A stretch of 64,000 nucleotides of DNA, taken from Yamagishiella unicocca. Its lineage: Eukaryota > Chlorophyta > Chlorophyceae > Chlamydomonadales > Volvocaceae. The translations under genes were made by a program, and so were the position numbers. The stretch covers positions 186,001 to 250,000 of the forward strand of contig BDSL01000060.1 of NCBI GenBank assembly GCA_003116995.1, written 5' to 3'. How positions within the stretch are numbered: position 1 is the stretch's first letter; every line of letters starts with the position of its first letter. The notes under the pieces were generated by a model, which worked only from the letters and a program-made list of their open reading frames with translations, did not search any database and had not been told where the DNA came from. Of this stretch, positions 14,001 through 24,312 are shown piece after piece.

Positions 14001-15332
14001 CCATACACACGGGTTCTCCCCACATACCCCCCATACACACGGGTTCTCCCCACATACCCCCCATACACACCGTGCGTTCACGGGCTGTTGACGGAGTTGA
14101 CGGAGTTGAGCTGAAGAGCGGGCCCCCACGCACCCACGCACCCACAGGTCCGCTCCGGGAGGGACTCCCTGGCGGGCCGCTGCCGCCGCCTGGCCGCGTC
14201 ACTGGGAGTGCAGCAGCGGGCGCTGGTGGAGGCGGAGGCGGCGCGGGAGGCGGCGGCGCGGGAGCAGCTCGGCGCGGAGGAGCGGTTGGCTTCCCTGGAG
14301 CGCAAGGTAGGCCGGCTTGATTCTCGTTTTGGCGGCGCCAAAGAGAGATAAGACGTAGCTCTCGCACGGCGGTGCCTTGCTCCTCGCGTGTCTGAGCGCA
14401 CTGACGTCACATAGGCCCCACATCTATCCGTATTATGTTACCGGTATTGGCAGAATACAACCATATGCGGTTGCGGTGTGCCCCTTGACATACCTCTAGC
14501 CCGCGCTGGACGGCGGCCCCGAGCCGGCCCCCACCCAAGCACCGGCCTCCTTGCTTGCCTCCGGTGCGTGCCGGGTTACGAACAAAACACCTCGGGCGGC
14601 CGCAGGCAGTTGAGACCCAAGCAGCGGACGAGGCGGCGGCGGCTTCGGAGCGGGCGGCCAAGGGCCGGAAGCGGGCAGCAGCCAGGGAGCTGGAGGTGCG
14701 TACGGCAGGGTGACGTACGTGGCGGCTGGCGGGGTGGCGCGAGGAAGTAGGTTGTTGTTTTACCGCAGGTATCGGTTGGTCGAGGTCGAGCCGGGATGGG
14801 CGGCAGCAGGAGAAGCGCCCTCTCTCGCCCGCTCCAGTTGGGCCGGCCATGGCGGGGCCGATCCAGATAGCATTGTTGTAACGGTTACAGTGGGGTTACA
14901 GATGTTGCGATTCCCCTGGGGCCCCTTTGGACCCCTGCCTAGTCTGCGGCCGCTGAAGCGAGTGCTGCCGCATGGCGGCCGACGTTGGCAGGTGCCCTGT
15001 CGAACCCCGAAGAAAAGAACGCGCGTATTTGTTGTAACGGTTACAGTGGGTTCCGGACCAAAAGGTATCGTGGCCAGCACGCTGAAGCGCGCACGTGACG
15101 GATTCCCCAACTTGTCCTCGGTGATGCCCTTGCAGGATGCCCGGGCTCGCTTGCAAGGGGCGGCTGTGGCCCGCGAGGAGGCAGAGCGCCGGCTGGCCGC
15201 CGCACGTACGGTGGTTTCGGAGCTTGCTGTCAGGGTGGAACGTCACCGACGGGAGGTGGAGGAGGTGGAGGCGGAGCTGGGGGCGGAGGCAGTGATGATG
15301 ACGTGTGGGGCGGGAACAACGGTGGCGGCAGC

Positions 15333-15364
<32 letters not shown>

Positions 15365-17403
15365 GCCAGAAGGTACCGCAGCGGGTTGTTGCGGGTGGCA
15401 GTAGTAGCGACGGCAGTAGCGGAGGCGAGGAGGGGGAGGGGGGAGGGAAGGCGAGGGAAGGGGAGGAGGAGGGGCGGCAGGAGGCCGGGCGCGGCGCTGA
15501 CAAGAGGAGGCGGAGGGTTGGAGGCGGCGGTGCCAATAATGCAGCAAGGGAGGGGCAGAGCAGCAGGGGTCGCTCAGCAGTAGCAGCAATGGGCAAGAGC
15601 GCTGTCGTACACAGGGATGGCGGCGGGGGCAGCGGCGACGACAGCGGTGATTTCCTGCCGCCGGCCTCACGGGGTGTCGGCGGCCGCGGCGGCGGCGGCA
15701 GGGCCCCTAGGGCAGCAGCAGCGCCTCACCGCGCCCGCCGCGGCGCCGTCGGTGGCGGCGGAGGCCACGATGACGGCGGCGGAGGCGGCGGTGACGACGG
15801 CGGTAGCTCCGAGACCGATGAGTGGCTGACGACGCAGGCGGCGGCGGTGGCGGCGGAGGAGCGGCGGCTGGAGATGGAGCGCAGCTGCATCGACCCAGAG
15901 GCGCTTCGAGTGAGTGTGTGGGTGCTGCGGTTGTCGGGCGTGCGTGGGGAGCCAAGGGGGAAAGGGAGGGCTGGTGCAGTCACGAGCCCTTCATCCACAC
16001 GACTGCACCAGCCCTCCCCAGCCCTCCCTTTCCCCCTTGCTGCATGCGGTTAGGCGTATCGTGATCCAATATTCGGATATGTGAGGTGACGGAGTGATCG
16101 CTACCAACCCATCAAGGACGAGAGTGATCCCACAACTAGCTAAGCCCATACGCGTGCTGGCGGTTCTCGCACCCGCGCGCCCATCGTCCACCGGCACGTC
16201 CCCTCCCTTTCGCGTGTCATCGTACGGCAGGAGGACGTGTCGCTCGTGCGGTCCCTGGACGAGTGCCGCCGCTGTACGGCGGAGTTAGACGAGCGGCTCG
16301 AGGGCGCGGCTGCCAGCAGGGAAGCGCTGCAGGCGGCGCGCTACAGCCGCCTGGCGGCGGCGCTTGGAGAGGTCAACAAGCACCTGGGGTGCGTCTACGG
16401 AACCCTGACGGCGGGCGCCGGGGATGCCGTATTGTCGTACACGCCGGACCGGGCGCTGCTGTTCATGCATGGCGTCACCCTGGAAGTGCGGTGAGTCCGG
16501 TATGTCGTACATTGGCATGCCAGGCATGCCTTTCCCATCTTGTAGGACCAATTGCTCCCTGACCGACACGGCTGCCGCCAGCCACCTACCACTACCATGT
16601 GCCCGATGGCTCTACCTTTTGGTCTGGAGCCCACTGTAACCGTTACAACCAACCACCACCACGGCATCGTCATTGCGCGATCGGCACGGCAGTCAGCTAA
16701 AGCGACCGCCTCCGTCCAGCCGACCCAGCGGCCCACATGCCTACATACATGCCCACATGCCCACATGCACCCGCCGCACATCCGTACATTGCGCGCTCTC
16801 CTCTCCCCAATCACAATCTGCCGCTCAACTGCGCCGGGGGACCGGCCCCACGTGTATTTGCGTCCCCGCCCGCCGCCGCACCCTGCTGTTCAGGCCCGAC
16901 GAGCACAAGTGGCGCCCCTTCCCCTCCCTCAGCGGCGGCCAGCAGGCGCTGGCCTCCCTGGCGCTAAGCCTCGCGCTGCAGGTAGGTACGGCGGTACGGC
17001 AGATTTACCCGTACGTGCGTACTAGCTTCCAGGCAACTCGATCGTCACCCAGCCGCCGCCTCGTTGCTTGCTCGGGCTGCGCGCGAATCATGTCCGGCTG
17101 TTGACGCCGTGGTGTTGCTCAAATCCAAGCAGCTCAAAGTCTTACCCTACAGTCCCAGGCCCCCTTACCTCGCCCGCCCCCTCACCCCACGACCCCCACG
17201 CACGCACCCAGGCGGTGGCGCCCTCGCCCTTCTACTTCTTCGACGAAATAGACTGCGCGCTGGATACCGCCGCCGCCGGGCGCGTGGCTGAGTACCTGTG
17301 CGCCTCCTCCTCCACAGCCACCGTCGGAGGCGCGGGTGCCGCCGGCGTCGCCAAGAATGCCGCTGCTGCCGCCAACAGCACCGCCGCCGGTAGCAGCAGT
17401 GCA

Positions 17404-17435
<32 letters not shown>

Positions 17436-18148
17436 AACTCCAGCTGCTGCCGCTCAGTACATCGTGGTGAGCCACAAGCCACAGGTGGGTGTTGTACGTG
17501 CACACCATTGTTACAAACAGTAAACCCAGCGTCAGAACCTGCCGCTGTCGCTGCCCCGCGCCCCCACCGCCGCAACCACACGCCGCCAACTACCAAGCCG
17601 CCGCCGCCGCCGCGCCGCCGCCGCTGCCGCCGCCGCTCGCTGCCGGCAGCGGCGGGTACGTTTGGCCATTACCAATCAGCAGCGCCGAGCGCAGCTGTGT
17701 GCGCCGTTCATTGATGTAACTTCATGTGATCGTCTGCCATCACAACACAACAAGCTGGATGTACGTCCTATCTAGTGGTTTCGTTCGGGGGCCGGGCGGG
17801 TGGGCTTAGTTTCAGCGCCTTGGCTACTTCGATTGACTTCCGCCGCCTCCACGCGCTAAGCACTGCGTGCTCACGCACACGACCAAGCACCCGAACTAAG
17901 CACCGCGTGCTCACAAGCACCCGAACCAAGCACTGCGTGCTCACGCACAAGACCAAGCACCCGAACCCCGGCCAACTCGACCGCAGGTGTTCGAGCGGGC
18001 GCGCTGCTTGGTGGGTGTGTACAGCCTGCACGGCGCGTCAGCGGCGGTGGTTGCGAGCGGACTGGAGCCTGCTGCTAGTAGTAATTGCTACAGTGGGGCC
18101 CAGACTGCTACTGCTGCTGCTGCGATCGCATGTGTCCCGGACGACTGA
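5099..18148 (+). CDS. Divergent SMC-family chromosome ATPase (SMC1/SMC3-like ends)
   Basis: Twenty-three exons: 5099-5156, 5462-5559, 5775-5926, 6264-6489, 6820-6981, 7214-7290, 7642-7792, 8182-8328, 8959-9372, 9870-10073, 10201-10608, 10960-11173, 11532-11602, 12060-12277, 12655-12937, 13307-13801, 14148-14306, 14606-14695, 15136-15909, 16231-16490, 16894-16981, 17212-17484, 17987-18148; 1727 residues, all phases close. The N-terminal head has an ARGFKCF strand, Walker A GPNGCGKS (split from the rest by an intron) and a Q-loop-like VVSQAR. Then come a long Ala/Glu/Arg-rich coiled coil, a hinge (LPTCLVVTDRGAAEQVI, HRVGRVTCRIL, NLVTRSGAVF), the returning coiled coil, ABC signature SLSGGQQ, Walker B FYFFDEIDCALD and a tail with IVVSHKPQVFERARCLVGVY, closest in layout to SMC1. 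It should act in chromatin as a dimer with DNA-dependent ATPase heads. It is longer than usual SMCs (about 1200 aa) because of Gly/Ala insertions in hinge and coils. Exact paralogue uncertain; start ATG chosen because it gives the expected short leader before the first strand. Confidence 0.85.
5178..5241. repeat. Imperfect repeat/dyad of ggtccc and taaggg blocks
   Basis: In SMC intron 1 a block containing ggtcccggtcccttcta is repeated and bounded on both sides by gggtccctaaggg, giving a partly palindromic arrangement. Confidence 0.6.
8066..8123. repeat. CTG/CCG trinucleotide run in SMC intron 7
   Basis: Near-continuous ctg repeats interrupted by ccg and cta. It lies between exons 7 and 8 and is not translated in the model. 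Confidence 0.8.
12431..12506. repeat. 40-nt spaced direct repeat ending in a 10-bp stem-loop
   Basis: The block cgtaagaggta-N-gtagcttta occurs at 12431 and again at 12471. The second copy runs into an inverted repeat: cgtagcttta (12482-12491), loop ctacg, taaagctacg (12497-12506). It lies in SMC intron 14, which is locally AT-rich. Confidence 0.75.
13911..14070. repeat. 30-bp minisatellite, about 5.3 identical copies
   Basis: A 30-nt unit containing ccatacacacgggttctccc is repeated without change from 13911 to 14070, inside the SMC intron between exons 16 and 17. It is open in several frames but is not coding in the model. Confidence 0.95.
15954..16039. repeat. Large intronic inverted repeat (hairpin)
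   Basis: The left arm (15954-15981, ending ggctggtgcagtc) is the complement of the right arm starting at 16001 (gactgcaccagcc). The right arm carries an extra 10-nt duplication (ccagccctcc) before completing ctttcccccttg. The stem is about 28 bp with a loop of about 19 nt, in SMC intron 19, starting 45 nt after the 5' splice site. Confidence 0.85.
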
Positions 18149-20100
18149 AGAGACGTGCTGTCAAGATAAGCGGTAGGGGACGGAAAGGGAAAGCTGAGGA
18201 GTCGGGGTGTCACAAGGTGCATGCATGGTGGTGCCTTCTACAAAGAGCAGCAGGTGATGCGTGGCACGAGAATTCGCTCGACCGCTTTTGTCGCTGGCAA
18301 GTATGTGTGACTACCGTCGTCGGTCCTCAGAATTCGTCTCGGCTATCCTTGCTTGCATCGTTGCCGGACGATAGATTGGGGGACAAGTGATATGTATGCA
18401 CGGCTGCTGGCCGCCGACCTAAGTTGCGATTATCTCCTTAGCTGCTGCTCGCTGCTACTGCTGCTGGTGGGCGCGACTGGCTGTGCGCGCGTACGCCCCT
18501 TGTATGGGAGCTCTGGCCGGGTCGGACATTATAGTCATCAGGTTGGGTGCCGTTACCGGTGCCTGACGAATGGGTGCTAGGGTAACATGCAACCTGAGGC
18601 ACGTGCCGGGTACCGGGAACCGGAACTCAAGCTTTGCGCGCAGGTAGGCGGCAGAGGACATGTGCAACACCATTTGTAAGGTGTACGCTGGTGAACAACT
18701 GACAATCCCTGTTTTGCTCTAAAACAATGGTACAACGTTAAGCGGCCTGGATCCGATCGCTCGTTCGGCCGGGCAAGGAAACTCACTTAATAGTGTACTT
18801 CTAGCGACTCGCTGCCATAGTGAAGTATGTTTGCGTTCGCTGCATTCTCGTTAAAATTACGTCAACGGTTGCGCTGTTGCAACACTGAGCAAACGCGGTT
18901 GCTTGCATGCGATGGGCGGCAAAAAACGCGCGCAAACGGATACAATCTGGATGGTAATCTATTGAGGCGCTTCCACATTTTTTTGCGCAGTAGTAGATAG
19001 GTCGCAAACTGGTTTTGCAACTGAACGGGTTGGCTTTATCTAGGCTAACCGACCCGCGGGTCGGCGCCTCGCTGCCTCGCCGGTCCCACATGTCTGGCGC
19101 CTGCCTACGCAGCCACGCACCAGCCAAGTGAGTTTCTTTGCTGCAAGATGTAATTGATGGGCGCATGTGATCGGCTGATGTTTCCTTTTTCCTTATCTTT
19201 CCTCGGACGAGCCGAGCCGGGTCGTGAGAGCATCAACGACACCAGCAATTGCAAGCCGCGACACTGCGGTGTACTGGATGTCGCTTTTTATTCCTTGTTG
19301 TTGAGGTCAATACTTTATTCTTGCTTGTTGAGGTCAATACAAGAGACAACCAGGTACACGCGTCGGTCGGTCCGGATGGACGGTGGCCCGCAGCAGCCCA
19401 CCAAGCAAGCAAGCACTCTCGCACGCGCGTTACAAGCAGCAGTTGTCTAGCAGTAGTTTTTGCTATTCCACACTGCAGCCGCTTCTGCGTGTAGCCCTAC
19501 CTTCCCGACATACGGTATCCCCAGCCACATCTCCAGCCACATCATACGATACGTTATGTGTCCCCAGCCATACACCAAACACAAGGGAAACCGCCCCTAA
19601 CGTTCGCGGCCGGGGCGCTCGAATAGCTAGACAGCAGTGGAAATCTCCGACCATACCTCCATCGGCACACATCTACCTCGCAGTTTCGAGCCCTGATGGT
19701 GAGACGGTTCCTGATGGTGAGATGGCTCCAGTGTCTCGGATGACCTCCAGTGGCAACACAGCAAGCGAGCGAAGTAAGGGACACACGCAAGCACGCAGTA
19801 GATAGGCGCGCAGCGCCGCCAAAACAACCAATGCGCCCGGGCATGATGTCTCCGTGGTGCACCCCCCATGTGTATGTGCTGGGTTGCGGAGGGACCGCCC
19901 TTTTTAAGTCCGACTATGCCCTACGGGCCGTCGAGTCGATCGACCGCGTGCCTAATTAAGCATTTTATTTGTGCAGCTGCTGACCGGGCCATACAGGATG
20001 ACGAAGACGACGACGGCGACATGACCAGCGCAGCACTACTACTCGAACATGGTTACCTTTCGTAATAATCTACCCCGCCGCCGTGCGTCTGTCCACGCAG
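18149..20100. other. Intergenic: SMC 3' UTR and upstream region of thioesterase gene
   Basis: About 1.95 kb with weak coding character and lower GC than the flanking genes. A TGTAA at 18675-18679 may end the SMC transcript. Small direct repeats are present: gttgaggtcaatac twice near 19300-19340, and cctgatggtgagay twice near 19692-19722. Undetected 5' exons of the thioesterase gene could lie here. Confidence 0.45.
18675..18679 (+). terminator. Candidate poly(A) signal (TGTAA) of SMC-like gene
   Basis: TGTAA on the sense strand about 530 nt after the SMC stop codon, a normal distance for this lineage. The motif is short and is not otherwise supported. Confidence 0.35.
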
Positions 20101-23100
20101 GTGGTCCATCAGGCGACGGCCAGTGACGAGGGAGGGGCCGGTGCGCGGCAGCCGCCACAGCAGCCGGAGCCGGCCGGCGGACGAGGCGATGGTAACAGCA
20201 GTGATGCAGCGATTGACGACCGCATGCCGCCGCTTGCGGCGGCTGCGCCGGCAGCAGCAATGCCCAAGTGCAGCAGCAACAGCAGCAGCAGCGGCGGCGG
20301 CGGCGGCGGCGGCAGTAGCAGCGACTACTGCTTCAGCCCCTGGATCCTGCCAGCGCCACCGCGGCGCGTCGCGCCTGCCGCTGCTGCTGCTGCTGCAGCC
20401 GTCACGACGACGACTGCCGCCGCCGCCGCTGTTGGTGATGAGCACCAGCATGGCACTCGATCGCCAGGCGGCGGCATTATTATTCGTCAGCCGATGGACG
20501 ACGGTGGTGGTGTGGAGGTCCCCGTAGACGACCCGCGGGTCAGCATGCTCCTGTTCTGCATCCCCCAGGTGCATGCGTGCGTGCATGGGCACCCGTGCGT
20601 AGCGTTGTCAGGGTGTACGGGGTGTACGGGGTGTACGGGGTGTACGGGGTGTACGGGGTGTGCGGCCGCCACCGGGATGGTTTGGCCACCTTACTTGGCG
20701 CCTCAAGGTCTTACTCAACTGCTTGTACGGCTAGCGACGACGGTCGTACATACACCAGCGGCGCCGGTATATCCTGACAACGGAAGGTATCATTGTCCGC
20801 CGGTAACGATCAAGCGTTAGTAGTTGGTGCCGCCGACCGGCACAACTAAAGCCGTGCTGGACGAGCGAAGGTAGGGCGCTGATGCTGTGGCCTGCGACTC
20901 TACCTGGATATGTACCTACTTGCTGCTGGCTGCGTCGAATCTGCCATTCGGTGTGAACGGGGTCTATCCAGGAATCGTCTCAATAATCGAATCGTCTCGC
21001 GCCTTGCTTAACTCGCCTCAGAGCTCGCCCCCGCCCGCCCTCCCAACCTACCTGCGCCCCGCGGCCCCCAAACGTGTGTGACACATGAGTCTTCAGCACC
21101 TACAGCAGTGCACTAACCTTGCCTGTGATGCGATGTGCAGGCGGGCATGGGCGCCTGGGTGTACCACCCCTGGGAGCAGCACCTGCGGAAACACGGAATC
21201 CAGGTGGGGTAGGCCGTGTGGATAATCAATAATGCATGGCAGCAGGTAGGGCGGAGGAAGCAGGTAGGGCGGAGGAAGCAGGTATGGCGGAGGAAGCAGG
21301 TAGGGCGGAGGAAGCAGGTAGGGGGCTCGCAGGCCGGCGCGCGGACATCATGATGCCAGCAGTGCGCGGCTGGGGTCACCAGGTGAGTACGCGGGGTACC
21401 GGCGGCTTGCCGACGTACGTGTGAGGTTTTTGTCTCTATCACGTTTGCCCTAGCCTAGGCCGCGCACCACTCATTCCTAGGTAGGTGCTTACTTAGGACA
21501 TAGCCACACAGGTACAGCCGCACCAGCCGCGTTGCCGACGCCCACGCCGCCGACGCTAGCGAGCTATCCTCGAACGACGCGGCTGTTGACGCTTCTGCTG
21601 CTGCTGTGGCCGTTGCTACTGCTTCTGCTGCAGGTCCTGGCTCTGGAGCTGCCCGGCCACAACAGCCGCATGCGGGAGCCCTTCGCTCAGGACCTGCCGC
21701 ACCTAGCCGCGGACATCGCCGGAGTGATCCAACGGGTGGTGGGCAGCAGGCACGTACGGCAGGGGCACGCATGGGACGACACGTACGGCTTGGCTTGTGT
21801 GATTGACGGACACCGTACGCCATGCCACACGCAGGGGAGGGCTGTCGTACGGGTTGTTCGGCCACAGCATGGGGGCTTGGATTGCGTATGAAGTGGTCCA
21901 GGTGGGTCGGAGGGGTGGTAGGTTCGGAGCCCGTAAATGACGCAGGTGCACAGGCGAGAGCGGGGTGACGGGTCCTACCTTATCCCACCGAAGTACCCAT
22001 GCATGTGAGAGTACCGCCGGTAACCTGACTTCAATCCGGATCCGGATCCTGATCTTCGGAGATGAACGAGGCGCGGTGGTGGGCTAGCTGTAGCCCGCTG
22101 TGCCCTTGCTCCCGCAGCTGCGCCCATCAGGCCGCTCCTGCCCCGCTGACCCGTTGGCTGCTCGCCCGCTCCGGAACCTGCTCCGGGACCCGCTCCGGAA
22201 CCCGCCCTCCTGCCCAACCCGTGCACAGGCCCTTATGCGTCGGGGCGCGCAACTGCCCGTCCACCTGTTTGTCTCCGCATCCAGGTATGTTTGGTGCGCA
22301 GCACCACACAGCACAGCACGGCGCAGCATGGCGGCGCGGCACAGTGCAGCATGGCGCAGCACAGCGCAGCACGGCGCCCAGCATGCACGACACACGCCTG
22401 ACCTCGAGAGCGGCACCAAAGCCCTCACGTACCGTGCGTGTAACAAGTGACATGACATATGTCAGCGTGTATTAGTAAAAGAGAAATAAACGCATGTCGA
22501 CGTGCGTGCCGTGCCGTGCCGTGTTATACGTGTCACCGTCTGGCCCCGATCGCTCGGTGGCGGCGCAGGGCGCCCCACCTCTTCGCCGCGAGCGAGGACG
22601 TGGATCCCACCCGCCTGCACAAGCTGACCAGTGCGGACGATTTCTGGGAGGCCTTCCGGGCTCGGTACGGCAGCGGCAACCCTCACCTGGTGGGCGTACT
22701 GCTGGTCGGCCGGGCACTGCTTTGCTGTGTGTTGGGCTGGGAGCGAGGGAGCGGCGGTAGGTAGTACCGGTAGGCGCGTAGTTGGCTGCCGTGGGCAGCA
22801 GAGAGGGAGCCCGGGAATTGAAACCGGAGGAAACGAATGCATAGCTCGATGGGATTAGGTGTTGGTTGTTGGGTGCTGGCTGGAGATGAGCGAGTAGGGC
22901 GTTTGCTTGGGTGAGCGCATCCAATGCGTGTTACCGGTAGCTGCTGGGAGGACCACTTACTTACTTCCCCTGACTCCCTGGCTTGCCCGCTCGTACACGC
23001 CGGCTCGGCCCGCCATGCGCCCGCGGATCAGGCCAACCCCAGGGTCCGGCAGCTAGTGTGGCCCGTCCTGCGGGCCGACTTCGCCCTCATCGAGACGTAC

Positions 23101-24312
23101 GAGGTGCGCACGGATGAGGGGGCCCCTTCTGTCCGGCAGTGTGACTCTCCATCCACCTCGCCCATCCAGCGCGTTATGTGTCGGCTGTCGGTGACTCGGT
23201 GCATCCCTCATGTGGGTCATCGGTAATTCGGATCATGTCAGCCCAAGCAAGCGCTAACCTATAACCGTTACAACAACTAACGGTTCACCTGTTGCAACTC
23301 GTATTTCGGCATCACCTGCGAAACCTGCTCTTCACAGTCCACAGTCGACACCAATACGGGCACGAACCCTGGCCCCTCAGTTGCCGTCCATCCTCTCCTA
23401 CGGCACAGGCCCACCTTGCCGCCTTGACTGCCCCTCCCGCCCGCCGCTGCCCTTCCCGATATAACTTACCCCCCATCCTGCCTGCCTGCTGCCCACTCAC
23501 GCACGCAGCTGCCCCCCGACAACGCGCCCGTCCCAGTGCCCACCACCGTCTTCGCCGGCGAGCTCGACCGCCGGTACACGCGGGAGCAGGTGCGCGTGAG
23601 GTGGGGGTCGGCGGTCGGGGTCCGCCGCAGTGCCAGCGCGGGGGCTTGCGGTTTGAAAGAGCGCGGGCCGGTTCTCACCGCCGTACACACGCCGGCTGGT
23701 CCTCAAGGGCCCTACGCCGCCTGGTCCATTCTCAAGGGCCCTACGCCACTCGCCCAACATTCATGGTTGCTACCGCTATGTATATAACCGCCACCGCCCG
23801 CACTCCAGTGCCTGGGCTGATGCTCAACCCATCGCGGTGGTCAGTCCATTCGTTGCGTCCGCCCGCTCCTCCGCGCCCCTTCGGCGCCCTACCTGCCTGT
23901 GGCGACACATGCACAGGTTGCCGCCTGGGGCCAGCACCTGCGCGGACCCGCCTCCTTCGTGTGGCTGCCGGCTGCCGGGCATGACTACGTGGAGAAGGCC
24001 CACCCGCTGATGCTGGCCACCCTGGCAGCGCAGCTGGCGCCGCCGCAGGAGGATTTGCGGCAGCAGCCGCAGCAGCCGCAGCAGCTGCAGCAGCCGCAGC
24101 AGCCGCAGCAGCCGCAGCAGCTGCAGCAGCCGCAGCAGCTGCAGCAGCCGCAGCAGCCGCAGCAGCTGCAGCAGCCGCAGCAGCCGCAGCAGCCGCAGCA
24201 GCCGCAGCAGCCGCAGCAGCCGCAGCAGCCGCAGCAGCCGCAGCAGCCGCAGCAGCCGCAGCAGCCGCAGCTGACGACGGTAGCGGCGATCACCAACGTT
24301 GGGGCTGATTAA
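20101..24312 (+). CDS. Type II (external) thioesterase, GrsT-like alpha/beta hydrolase
   Basis: Nine exons: 20101-20568, 21141-21203, 21634-21782, 21835-21901, 22229-22284, 22569-22689, 23032-23103, 23509-23589, 23917-24312. The first in-frame ATG is 20224, giving 449 residues; the frame is open upstream to 20002 without an ATG, so either translation starts at 20224 or a further 5' exon exists. Seen: leader PWILPAPPRR, then strand SMLLFCIPQ plus AGMGAWVYHPW (oxyanion-hole region), ALELPGHNSRMREP, nucleophile elbow FGHSMGAWIAYE (catalytic Ser), VHLFVSASRAPH, LVWPVLRADFALIETYE, FAGELDRR (catalytic Asp) and AAGHDYVEK (catalytic His). This is the Pfam Thioesterase (PF00975) layout of enzymes that hydrolyse acyl or peptidyl thioesters from carrier proteins of polyketide, non-ribosomal peptide or fatty-acid synthases. 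Oddities: an Ala/Thr/Gly-rich insertion between leader and first strand, and a C-terminal Gln-Pro repeat. The exon 3 donor (AC|GTACGG) is the least certain junction. Confidence 0.85.
20611..20662. repeat. 10-bp tandem repeat (ggtgtacggg), 5 copies
   Basis: Perfect tandem copies in intron 1 of the thioesterase gene, 43 nt after the 5' splice site. Confidence 0.9.
21241..21322. repeat. 18-bp tandem repeat, about 4.5 copies
   Basis: The unit agcaggtagggcggagga is repeated with one base change in the third copy, in intron 2 of the thioesterase gene. Confidence 0.9.
24061..24270 (+). repeat. 9-bp coding minisatellite (cagcagccg), about 23 units
   Basis: The array encodes Gln-Gln-Pro with some Leu-Gln-Gln units in the last exon of the thioesterase gene. 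It lies after the catalytic His region and ends 13 codons before the stop, so it forms a disordered tail. Confidence 0.95.

Noticed and set aside
13843..14141. Possible CRISPR-like array of 30-bp repeats
   Set aside because: The repeats are directly tandem with no variable spacers and lie in a eukaryotic intron, so this is a minisatellite.
18587..18643. Possible 5' exon of the thioesterase gene starting at ATG 18587
   Set aside because: It has an ATG and a CAG|GTAGG donor but no homology, and it lies in the presumed SMC 3' UTR; it cannot be supported.
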